Below, piece after piece: positions 17,073 through 24,570 of a DNA stretch of 64,000 nucleotides. Position numbers and translations under genes: made by a program. The stretch's first letter is position 1, and each line of letters starts with the position of its first letter. The stretch is from Salibacterium qingdaonense (lineage in GTDB: Bacteria; Bacillota; Bacilli; Bacillales; Marinococcaceae), in NCBI RefSeq assembly GCF_900114715.1, contig NZ_FOTY01000001.1:255286-319285 (forward strand), read 5' to 3'. The notes beneath the pieces are model-generated. The model worked only from the letters and a program-made list of their open reading frames with translations. It did no database searches and was not told the origin of the DNA.

Positions 17073-18218
17073 ATGAAAGTAGTGATTGCACCAGATTCGT
17101 TTAAAGAAAGCATGTCAGCGATGCAGGCAGCCCAAGCGGTGGAAAGAGGTTTCAGACAGGTATACGGGGATGCTCTGAAAACAGAACGAATCCCGATGGC
17201 TGATGGGGGAGAAGGTACAACCCGGGCTATGGCCGATGCACTGCAGGGAACGATGATAAAAAAAGAAGTCACCGGCCCGGACGGCACTCCGGTGCAGGCA
17301 GAGTTCGCAGTACTTGGAGACGGCCGGACCGCGGTAATGGAAATGGCGGAGGCCTCCGGCATTGCGCTTGTTTCCGAAGGAAGCAGAAATCCTCTAACGG
17401 CCACATCCTACGGCACCGGAGAACTGATAAAAGCAGCGCTTGATGAAGGAGTCGTAAAAATTATTCTCGGAATCGGAGGCAGTGCCACCAATGACGGGGG
17501 CGCCGGCATGTTTCAGGCGCTGGGCGGCAGACTGCTGGATGCGTCCGGAAACGACCTTCCCTCCGGGGGCGGTTCTTTAGCGGAACTGGCTGCTGTTGAT
17601 GCTTCCGGACTGGATTCACGGCTCCAGCGAACCGACATCCGCACGGCCTGTGATGTGACGAATCCACTGACAGGGGAAAATGGAGCAAGTGCGGTATATG
17701 GTCCGCAGAAAGGGGCGGACAAAGAAATGGTCAATCTGTTGGATCAGGCACTTTCCCGCTATGGTGCTGTGATTGAAAAACAGCTGGGTATTCATGTGGA
17801 CACGCTGCCCGGAGCCGGAGCAGCCGGAGGGATGGGAGCTGGCCTAAAAGCATTTTTGCATGCGGCACTTGAACCCGGCATCGACATCGTACTGGAAGAA
17901 ACCCGTTTTGCCGGGAGAATGCAAGGGGCTGACCTGGTGATTACCGGTGAAGGAAAAATGGATCACCAGACCGTTTTCGGGAAGACGCCGGTAGGTGTAG
18001 CCAAAGCGGCTCAGGCAGTGAAGACAGTGCCGGTACTGGCATTCTGCGGCCAGCTCGGAGAGGGATATGAAGCCGTGTTTACCCACGGTATTACAGCGGC
18101 ATTCAGTCTTATGCCGGGACCGGGCACAGTGGAGTCCGCCATGATGAACGGAGAAGCTTACATAGAAACCCTGTCCAGAAATACTGCCGCGCTCTGGAAA
18201 GCCGGAACCATGAAGTAA
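17073..18218 (+). CDS. glxK: glycerate kinase
   Basis: 381 residues, the GlxK/GarK family length. Seen: MKVVIAPDSFKESMSAMQAAQAVERG at the N-terminus, PMADGGEGTTRAM, ILGIGGSATNDGGAGMFQALGG at about 129-150, AACDVTNPLTGENGASAVYGPQKGA-type sequence, and GADLVITGEGKMDHQT at the C-terminal end. It phosphorylates D-glycerate to 2- (or 3-) phosphoglycerate for entry into lower glycolysis. No glyoxylate or glucarate pathway gene is adjacent. Confidence 0.94.
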   Translation: MKVVIAPDSFKESMSAMQAAQAVERGFRQVYGDALKTERIPMADGGEGTTRAMADALQGTMIKKEVTGPDGTPVQAEFAVLGDGRTAVMEMAEASGIALVSEGSRNPLTATSYGTGELIKAALDEGVVKIILGIGGSATNDGGAGMFQALGGRLLDASGNDLPSGGGSLAELAAVDASGLDSRLQRTDIRTACDVTNPLTGENGASAVYGPQKGADKEMVNLLDQALSRYGAVIEKQLGIHVDTLPGAGAAGGMGAGLKAFLHAALEPGIDIVLEETRFAGRMQGADLVITGEGKMDHQTVFGKTPVGVAKAAQAVKTVPVLAFCGQLGEGYEAVFTHGITAAFSLMPGPGTVESAMMNGEAYIETLSRNTAALWKAGTMK

Positions 18219-18352
18219 CGCATTGGAGGCAGGACATGCGACGTCAGGCAGCCGGTATAACTCCACGCCTGCACGCTTTAGGTTACGTTTGGCTCCCGAC
18301 TTTGTGTATAAAACGTATCTTGAGAGGGTTCATAACGACGTTTGCATTTAAT

Positions 18353-18398
18353 AAAAAACACTTTCGATTACCATAAACGATAATCGAAAGTGTTTTTT
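18353..18398. terminator. bidirectional terminator between glycerate kinase and cardiolipin synthase
   Basis: AAAAAACACTTTCGATTA pairs perfectly with TAATCGAAAGTGTTTTTT around a ten-base loop. It lies between convergent genes and serves both. Confidence 0.93.
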
Positions 18399-18408
18399 AC
18401 TTCATTGT

Positions 18409-19857
18409 TTACAGAATGGGGGACAGGAGATGGGATATCGATTCTTTAAACCGAATCCAAAGCGACCGCTCTCTGTAGTCTTTCAGCGTGAGTTCGCGGC
18501 AGTGCTTCATGTCTGTCTCGAATGTGAGGGCCATACGTTCTGCCGTTGGCCGGTGATACAGGAAAGCATTGACTTCGAAATTCAGACGGAAGCTTCTTAC
18601 ATCGATATTGGCAGTACCTATTGATGACACTTTTCCGTCGACGACAATCGTTTTGGCATGGATGAAGCCATTTTCGTAGACGTAGACTCTCGCGCCGGTC
18701 TTTAAAAGTTCACCAATGTGAGAATACGTTGCCCAGTATACAAACGGATGATCCGGTTTATTGGGAATCATGATCCTCACATCTTTGCCGGAGAGCGCAG
18801 CGATGCGGAGTGTGTCCATCAGACTCTGGTCCGGAATAAAATACGGGGTCTGAATGTAAATCGAATCTTTCGCAGCCATTATCATTTTGATGTACCCGTT
18901 TTTAATCTGCTCCCACTCTGAATCCGGACCGCTTGAAATAATCTGGGCAGCGGTGTCCCCCGTTGCTTCGTGTACAGGGAACAACCGATCTTCGTAGTGA
19001 ATATAGTGACGGTGGGTAGCCTGGTTCCAGTCCAGTATAAAGCGGGTCTGGAGAGCTTTGACGACCTGCCCGGTCATGCGCAGATGAGTATCCCTCCAGT
19101 ACCCGAATTTGGGATCGAGCCCAAGATATTCGTCCCCAACATTAAACCCGCCGAGATACCCCGTGACGCCGTCAATGACGACAACTTTACGGTGGTTCCG
19201 GTAGTTCAAGCGCAGGTTAATGAGTGGAATCCGGCGCGGGAAAAAGATTTCGACCTCGCCGCCTGCCTTTTTCAATGTATGAAAGGCGCGTTTCGGAAGC
19301 TTCCTGGAGCCCATTTCATCGTACAGAATCCGTACCCGGACCCCCTCCCGCGCTTTTTTCGTCAATGCCTCAAGCAGCCTGGTTCCAAGTTCATCGTTAC
19401 GGAAAATATAATACTGCAGATGAATATGGTCTGTGGCCTGGTTAATGTCTTCAATAAGCTGATCAAATTTTTCCCTGCCGTCGGTATAAATACTGACCTG
19501 ATTGTTTTCAGTCAACAGGGCGTCATTGTTCACAAGATGCATGTAAATAAGATCCCTGTAGTCTCTTGCGTCCGGGTCGGAAAAATGGAAGCGGTGCTCC
19601 CGGAGGGAATGAATCTGTTCCTTGATTAAGTCCTCAATCCCGATTTTTTTAATATCCTCCCAGTCAAACAACCGTTTCCGGCTCAGATTCTGGCCGAATA
19701 TCAAATACAGGATAAACCCAAGAAACGGAACGAACAGCAGAACCATCAGCCAGGCCCACGTCGAGGTAGCGTCTTTTCGTTCAAGGAAGATAATAATAAC
19801 AGCAAAAATTAAATTCAGAAAAATAACAAGACTGATTAAAATGGAGTAAATACCCAT
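18409..19857 (-). CDS. cls: cardiolipin synthase
   Basis: 482 residues, the standard ClsA form. Two N-terminal membrane helices (MGIYSILISLVIFLNLIFAV and TWAWLMVLLFVPFLGFILYLIFG) are followed by two phospholipase-D domains. Their HKD motifs are NHRKVVVIDGVTGYLGGFN and HAKTIVVDGKVSSIGTAN. It joins two phosphatidylglycerols into cardiolipin plus glycerol at the membrane. Cardiolipin supports growth of alkaliphilic and halophilic bacilli; together with the sulfolipid operon 2 kb away it concentrates anionic-lipid genes in this part of the window. Confidence 0.96.
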   Translation of the reverse strand: MGIYSILISLVIFLNLIFAVIIIFLERKDATSTWAWLMVLLFVPFLGFILYLIFGQNLSRKRLFDWEDIKKIGIEDLIKEQIHSLREHRFHFSDPDARDYRDLIYMHLVNNDALLTENNQVSIYTDGREKFDQLIEDINQATDHIHLQYYIFRNDELGTRLLEALTKKAREGVRVRILYDEMGSRKLPKRAFHTLKKAGGEVEIFFPRRIPLINLRLNYRNHRKVVVIDGVTGYLGGFNVGDEYLGLDPKFGYWRDTHLRMTGQVVKALQTRFILDWNQATHRHYIHYEDRLFPVHEATGDTAAQIISSGPDSEWEQIKNGYIKMIMAAKDSIYIQTPYFIPDQSLMDTLRIAALSGKDVRIMIPNKPDHPFVYWATYSHIGELLKTGARVYVYENGFIHAKTIVVDGKVSSIGTANIDVRSFRLNFEVNAFLYHRPTAERMALTFETDMKHCRELTLKDYRERSLWIRFKESISHLLSPIL

Positions 19858-20040
19858 ATGATTCCCTGCCTAACTGTGTTCGGTGATTATCAAAGTATAA
19901 CAAAAAAAGCGTGGTTCGTCTGTGGGAGAACTCATTCCCTTATAAAATATTCTATCATTGTATGTACGTTTTAGTATAAAATATACGAAGGCACGATGAT
20001 GTTAAAGTGGCCGCACAAAGAAAAGGGGTGAACGCAGCCG

Positions 20041-20883
20041 ATGGACAAGCAGTATATCGGTATTGATGCCGGCGGGACACTGGTAAAAATAGTGTATAAC
20101 CATGAAGGACACCTGCATTTTGAAAAAATGGCAGCGCACCGGATAGATGAAATCATAGAATGGATCAACAACCACTTCACAAATCCTGAAATACATATAA
20201 CCGGCGGAAAAGCCGGTGTTTTCGCAGAAGCATGCCCGGACAGGGTGCTCAGGGTAAATGAATTCGAGGCCACATGCGAAGGGGTGAGCCGGCTTCTTGA
20301 AAAGGCTTCCCCTTCCCCTGAAATCAGCAGCCGGTTTCTGGTTACCAATGTTGGAACCGGGACTTCGATCCATTATGTTTCCGAGGATGCCTATGAACGT
20401 ATAGGAGGAAGCGGAATGGGAGGCGGCACTCTTTTGGGTCTCTCGTATCTTCTGACCGGCAGGAGTGATTTTGAAACCATCCTGGAAATGGGACGAAACG
20501 GAAACGGACAAGCGCTGAATATTACGGTTGGGGACATATACTCCCACGAAACGCCGCCGATTTCCGGTGCATTAACCGCGAGTAATTTCGGGAACACGGC
20601 CAATATGAAAGAAACCGGATTTTCAAGCGAGGACTACATATCAGCGGTAGTAAGAATGATAGGGGAAACTATCACCACGATGAGTGTGCAGGCTGCGGAC
20701 CGTCTTGGTACAGATGCAATTGTCTACATTGGCTCCACCTTTGCCGGCCATGATACACTGAAGGAAATTATTAAAGGATATACGGAGTTAAGAGGAAAGA
20801 AACCTTACTTCCTGCCCCGGGGGGAATATAGTGGTGCCGTGGGAGCATTGCTGCACTACGGCTGGTCGGATGCTTTATTGTAA
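20041..20883 (+). CDS. coaW: type II pantothenate kinase
   Basis: 280 residues. QYIGIDAGGTLVKIVY (4-19) is the ASKHA-fold phosphate loop; FLVTNVGTGTSIHYV and GGSGMGGGTLLGLSYLLTG are the second and third nucleotide-binding motifs of the staphylococcal and Bacillus CoaW type. It phosphorylates pantothenate in the first committed step of CoA synthesis; type II enzymes are not feedback-inhibited by CoA. AAGGGGTGA precedes the ATG by about ten bases. A MarR-type gene follows 24 bases downstream. Confidence 0.92.
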   Translation: MDKQYIGIDAGGTLVKIVYNHEGHLHFEKMAAHRIDEIIEWINNHFTNPEIHITGGKAGVFAEACPDRVLRVNEFEATCEGVSRLLEKASPSPEISSRFLVTNVGTGTSIHYVSEDAYERIGGSGMGGGTLLGLSYLLTGRSDFETILEMGRNGNGQALNITVGDIYSHETPPISGALTASNFGNTANMKETGFSSEDYISAVVRMIGETITTMSVQAADRLGTDAIVYIGSTFAGHDTLKEIIKGYTELRGKKPYFLPRGEYSGAVGALLHYGWSDALL

Positions 20884-20907
20884 AGGGGAAAGAGAAAAGG
20901 GGTTATC

Positions 20908-21366
20908 ATGAATACGGAGGAATATAAGAAAGTATATCTGCAATCACTCGATGCTTTGGAGAATATAGCGACGTACCTGCAGCCGAAACTGCCGATTTTA
21001 AGTAAACTTCAGCTGACCTCCCGGCAGGAGTCCATCATGATTTTATTTATCCGTCATGAGGACATGTCTCTTAAAGACATGGCACAGAGACTCGGCATTT
21101 CCAAAAGTGCGGTGACTCAATCGGTCAATAAACTGGAAAACGAAGATTTGCTCATCCGCTCCATCAATGAACAGAATCGGCGGGAAGTGACGATGAGTCT
21201 TGGGGACACAGGGAAGCAGCTGAAAAAAGAATTTGAAACGTTCGAGGCCTCCATTGTCCAGGATTATTTAACACAGATTAATCTGGAGGATTTGCAGCAG
21301 GTGCTGGCTACGTTTAAACAGTTTGAGCGTATAATCAAAGAAGGCGAAAAGAACAGCGGCAGGTAG
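20908..21366 (+). CDS. MarR-family transcriptional regulator
   Basis: 152 residues. A winged helix spans about residues 32-105, with the recognition helix in LKDMAQRLGISKSAVTQSVNKLENEDLLIRS and the wing NRREVTMSLGDTGKQ. Flanking helices form the dimer interface. Target and ligand are unknown; nothing next to it is an obvious target, and it is probably in an operon with coaW. AAAAGGGG precedes the ATG. Confidence 0.88.
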   Translation: MNTEEYKKVYLQSLDALENIATYLQPKLPILSKLQLTSRQESIMILFIRHEDMSLKDMAQRLGISKSAVTQSVNKLENEDLLIRSINEQNRREVTMSLGDTGKQLKKEFETFEASIVQDYLTQINLEDLQQVLATFKQFERIIKEGEKNSGR

Positions 21367-21391
21367 AGGATGAGCTTTCCATTTGTGCAGA

Positions 21392-21421
21392 TTGACAGGG
21401 CTGAGCCCCGTCCGGTACGAT
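21392..21421 (+). promoter_or_regulatory. sigma-A-type promoter of the thiDME operon
   Basis: TTGACA at 21392-21397, an 18-base GC-rich spacer and TACGAT at 21416-21421. The hexamers are identical to those in front of the other thiamine operon. Confidence 0.6.
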
Positions 21422-21448
21422 AGAATAAAAGATGAATTGTCACAGTTA

Positions 21449-21540
21449 TCCACTAGGGGCGCTGAAAACAGCTGAGATGATGCCTGCCCGGCATCGGTCC
21501 CTCAGAACCTGATATGGCTAGTACCATCGGAGGAAAGTGG
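21449..21540 (+). promoter_or_regulatory. TPP riboswitch (THI box), second copy
   Basis: CCACTAGGGGCGCT, CAGCTGAGATGATG, CCCTCAGAACCTGATATGGCTAG-like and ATCGGAGGAAAGTGG give the full TPP aptamer. The variable P3 arm (GCCTGCCCGGCATCGG) differs from the first copy. A terminator follows at 21576-21605. Confidence 0.96.
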
Positions 21541-21575
21541 AGTGGGCGCACAGAAGTATAGTAATAGACGTGCAG

Positions 21576-21605
21576 CCGCTCTTCCTGATGAAGAGCGGTT
21601 TTTTT
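21576..21605 (+). terminator. regulatory terminator of the second TPP riboswitch
   Basis: CCGCTCTTC pairs with GAAGAGCGG around CTGAT-like loop bases, followed by seven Ts. Same architecture as the first TPP leader. Confidence 0.88.
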
Positions 21606-21722
21606 AGCGGCAGGAACGTATAAAAACGGACGTTTTTATCGTCCAGTTTCGGGCACCGCCGGCTGGTCTTCAGAATGCCTCAATACGAGGGATCCCAGCC
21701 TTAATGAAGGAGGAAATAGATA

Positions 21723-22538
21723 ATGAATAATATTCCAAGTGTTTTATCCATTGCCGGTACTGATCCCAGTGGGGGAGCGGGGATTCATGCGGACCTGAAA
21801 ACATTTCAGGAATGCAGAGCTTACGGCATGGCTGTCGTCACATCAGTTGTAGCCCAGAATACAGAAGGGGTCCGTAATGTCTGGCACCTTCCCATTGAAG
21901 CGCTCGAAGAACAGATAACAGCTGTTTTGGAAGATATCGAACCTCAAGCTGTAAAAACAGGAATGGTTGCAACGCCGGCTATGATTGAGAAAACGGCGGA
22001 ACTGCTGGAAGGCAGAAATATCCCCCTGGTCATTGATCCTGTTATGGTAGCAACAAGCGGTGATTCGCTGATGGAGGACGAAGCAACCTCGATGATGAAG
22101 ACGAAGTTGTTTCCTCTCGCTGAAGTAGTGACGCCGAATATGGCAGAAGCAGAGTTACTAACCGGCATGAATATCCATACCCGGGAAGATGCTGAAAAAG
22201 CGGCACAAATGATTGTGGAAGATATGGGAGTAACAGCTGCTGTCGTGAAGGGAGGTCACGCAAAAGGCGATGCAGAAGATATTATCTATTACAATGGAGC
22301 TGTGGATGTTGTAAGTGCCCCGAGGACCTCAACAAAGCATACCCATGGTACCGGGTGCACATTTTCTGCGGCTATAGCCGCTCACCTTTCCCGGGGAGAA
22401 GAAGTGAAAGAAGCTGTTAAAAAGAGCAAAGACTTTATTACGTATGCGATTTCGCAGCCACTGGGTCTCGGGAAGGGAAACGGTCCAGTCAACCACTGGG
22501 GATCACGGCTTACCGTAGAAGAACTGCTCAAAAAATAA
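21723..22538 (+). CDS. thiD: hydroxymethylpyrimidine (phosphate) kinase ThiD
   Basis: 271 residues of the ribokinase-like fold. VLSIAGTDPSGGAGIHADLKTF (7-28) is the HMP-binding start. VIDPVMVATSGDSLM, VTPNMAEAELLTGM and the anion hole THGTGCTFSAAIAAHLSRGE complete the set. It phosphorylates HMP twice to HMP-PP. AAGGAGGAAA precedes the ATG. First gene of thiD-thiM-thiE. Confidence 0.94.
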   Translation: MNNIPSVLSIAGTDPSGGAGIHADLKTFQECRAYGMAVVTSVVAQNTEGVRNVWHLPIEALEEQITAVLEDIEPQAVKTGMVATPAMIEKTAELLEGRNIPLVIDPVMVATSGDSLMEDEATSMMKTKLFPLAEVVTPNMAEAELLTGMNIHTREDAEKAAQMIVEDMGVTAAVVKGGHAKGDAEDIIYYNGAVDVVSAPRTSTKHTHGTGCTFSAAIAAHLSRGEEVKEAVKKSKDFITYAISQPLGLGKGNGPVNHWGSRLTVEELLKK

Positions 22539-22551
22539 GGAGGGCATGGCA

Positions 22552-23373
22552 ATGAAAGCAAAAGAAGCTGCATCTTATTTAGAACAGGTTCGAACGCGGA
22601 ATCCTTTAATCTATAATATCACTAACACCGTCGTAGCCAATTTTAACGCAAATGGCCTGCTGGCAGCCGGGGCTTCTCCAGTGATGGCAGACGCTCCAGA
22701 AGAAGCAGCGGACATGGCAGCGGCGGCGGATGCTCTCGTACTGAATATCGGCACTCTTCATCCGGAACAGGTGGAGAGTATGTTTGCAGCAGGCAGAGCA
22801 GCGTCCCAAAAAGGAATCCCGATTGTGCTGGATCCGGTAGGAGCCGGTGCAACACCGTACCGCACCAATACGGCACGTGAACTTCTGAAAGAACTGGATG
22901 TTACTCTTCTTCGTGGAAACGCAGGAGAAGTCTCTGCCATTACCGGACTTGAAAGTGATATGAAAGGCGTGGACGTCTCCGGTGACCAGAAAGACACAGC
23001 TGTCATTGCCGAGCACGCAGCGGATTCTTTAGGTACCCCGGTTGCTGTCACCGGTCCGGTGGATGCGGTGTCTGACGGACAGGAAACGTATCAAGTGCAT
23101 AATGGACACTCGATGATGGCAAAAATCACCGGAACCGGCTGTCTTGCCAGTGCAGTGGCAGCTTCCTTTTTGACGGTCTCGGATCATGTGGTTCAGGGAG
23201 CGGCAGCAGCACTTGGGTTTTACGGCACTGCAGCAGAACGGGCGGAAGGTTTCGCGGCAAACCAGGGTCCGGGGACGTTCCAGGTCGAACTCCTGAATGC
23301 TTTATATCATGTCGGAGATCTTGATCTCCGTCAGAGCCTCAACATGAAACGAGTGGAAAAAAATGATGAATAA
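22552..23373 (+). CDS. thiM: hydroxyethylthiazole kinase ThiM
   Basis: 273 residues. NPLIYNITNTVVANFNANGLLAAGASPVMA is the thiazole-binding N-terminal motif; PIVLDPVGAGATPYRT and the anion hole ITGTGCLASAVAASFL follow. It phosphorylates hydroxyethylthiazole for salvage. Two ATGs are possible: the one at 22546 is only one base from GGAGGG (22539-22544), whereas the one at 22552 has a seven-base spacing and is chosen. Its last 11 bases overlap thiE. Confidence 0.94.
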   Translation: MKAKEAASYLEQVRTRNPLIYNITNTVVANFNANGLLAAGASPVMADAPEEAADMAAAADALVLNIGTLHPEQVESMFAAGRAASQKGIPIVLDPVGAGATPYRTNTARELLKELDVTLLRGNAGEVSAITGLESDMKGVDVSGDQKDTAVIAEHAADSLGTPVAVTGPVDAVSDGQETYQVHNGHSMMAKITGTGCLASAVAASFLTVSDHVVQGAAAALGFYGTAAERAEGFAANQGPGTFQVELLNALYHVGDLDLRQSLNMKRVEKNDE

Positions 23374-23998
23374 ACAGCAGTATCTTCTTTATTTTATAAT
23401 GGGAAGCAACAACACAGATAAAAATCCGGAAGATGCTCTGCGCGAGGCGGTGCAGGGAGGGATTACCTCCTTCCAGTTCCGGGAAAAAGGACAGTATGCC
23501 GAAGAAGGCCCGGCCAAAAAAGAGCTGGCCGGGCGGCTTCAGAAGATCTGCCGGGAAGCAGGTATTCCATTTATTGTAAATGATGACGTAGATCTTGCAC
23601 TCGAACTTGGAGCGGATGGTATCCATGCGGGGCAGGAAGATACTCCGCTCGTGGATATAAAAAAGCGGTGCCCATCGTCGATGACGATCGGGGTTTCTGC
23701 TAAAACCTTGGAGGAAGCGGAGCAGGCCGTGCAGGATGGTGCAGATTATCTTGGTGTGGGGCCGATGTTTGCGACTTCCACGAAAGAAGATGCCGAAAAT
23801 CCGGTGGGACCGGGAGCCATCCGTCTGCTCCGTGAATCAGGCCTTTCTGTTCCAATTGTCGGTATCGGCGGCATTGATGCTGAAAACGCTGCATTCGTGA
23901 TGGAAGCAGGGGCTGATGGTGTATCCGTGATTTCAGCAGTAAGCCGGGCAGATGATATCCGGCAGGAAGCAGAGAGACTGCGGGAAGTGCTCCGCTGA
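23363..23998 (+). CDS. thiE: thiamine-phosphate synthase ThiE
   Basis: 211 residues. Seen: GGITSFQFREKG, IPFIVNDDVDLALELGADGIHAGQED, YLGVGPMFATSTKEDAENPVG and VPIVGIGGIDAENAAFVMEAGADGVSVISA. These form the TIM-barrel sites for HMP-PP, Mg and thiazole phosphate. It couples the two halves into thiamine phosphate. It starts inside thiM (tandem ATGs at 23363 and 23366), so translational coupling is likely. Confidence 0.95.
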   Translation: MMNKQQYLLYFIMGSNNTDKNPEDALREAVQGGITSFQFREKGQYAEEGPAKKELAGRLQKICREAGIPFIVNDDVDLALELGADGIHAGQEDTPLVDIKKRCPSSMTIGVSAKTLEEAEQAVQDGADYLGVGPMFATSTKEDAENPVGPGAIRLLRESGLSVPIVGIGGIDAENAAFVMEAGADGVSVISAVSRADDIRQEAERLREVLR

Positions 23999-24102
23999 TG
24001 ATTGCATTGTTTTATAGACAAGCTTCGGGGGGAACTGGCCATTATTTTTGTATATGAGCAATGGTTCCCGATCGAATGGCAAATGGTGGAGAACCATCGA
24101 TA

Positions 24103-24165
24103 CGGGACAATACAGCGCAGTAAAAAAATGCCGGACGATTCCATGATGAATCGTCCGGCATTTTT
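24103..24165. repeat. degenerate partial copy of the foldback element, carrying a terminator
   Basis: CGGGACAATACAG followed by AAAAAAATGCCGGACGATT and then TCCGGCATTTTTCGTT parallels the left end of the element at 12938 (TGGGACAAAAC, AAAAATGCCGAACGATT, CGGCATTTTTCGTT). The similarity is partial and the right half is absent or too diverged to recognise. Confidence 0.45.
24122..24165. terminator. terminator between thiE and nirD, bidirectional
   Basis: AAAAAAATGCCGGACGATT pairs with AATCGTCCGGCATTTTT around an eight-base loop. It ends thiDME and lies 66 bases beyond the convergent nirD stop. Confidence 0.9.
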
Positions 24166-24230
24166 CGTTCGTAATGGTTTTACCCAGTCTCTTTTGGATG
24201 TTGCTGTTTATTGTGTCCTGCGTTACGATT

Positions 24231-24551
24231 TTATTGATATATAAGGTAGACTGCTCCGTCTTCTACGGAAGTTTCAAATGTTTTGACGCAGCCTTCATCT
24301 GCACCTTGTACGACACCGTCCGTCACATCAATTTTCCAGTCGTGTAGCGGGCAGAAGACGTACCTGCCGCTGACCAGACCCTGGGAAAGGGGACCACCGC
24401 GGTGGGGACAGCTGTTTTCCACCGCGTGAACCTCTCCGTCCGTGAGAAAGACGGCAACGGATTGTTCTCCCACGATTACTTCTTTGGCTAGATGCGGTCT
24501 CAGTTCCGCGTAGTCCAGAATATATATTTTCTTTCCCTGCAGCGTATCCAT
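24231..24551 (-). CDS. nirD: nitrite reductase [NAD(P)H] small subunit NirD
   Basis: 106 residues, Rieske-like fold. CPHRGGPLSQG and CPLHDWKID give the C-x-H...C-x2-H ligand pattern, so it probably binds a [2Fe-2S] cluster, unlike some NirD proteins that have lost it. It is the small subunit partner of NirB in cytoplasmic assimilatory nitrite reduction to ammonium. The frame extends ten codons further up, but the ATG at 24551 has GGAGAGGAGAGGAGA just ahead and gives MDTLQGKK. It is 19 bases after nirB, last gene of cobA-nirB-nirD. Confidence 0.92.
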   Translation of the reverse strand: MDTLQGKKIYILDYAELRPHLAKEVIVGEQSVAVFLTDGEVHAVENSCPHRGGPLSQGLVSGRYVFCPLHDWKIDVTDGVVQGADEGCVKTFETSVEDGAVYLIYQ

Positions 24552-24570
24552 ATTCTCCTCTCCTCTCCTT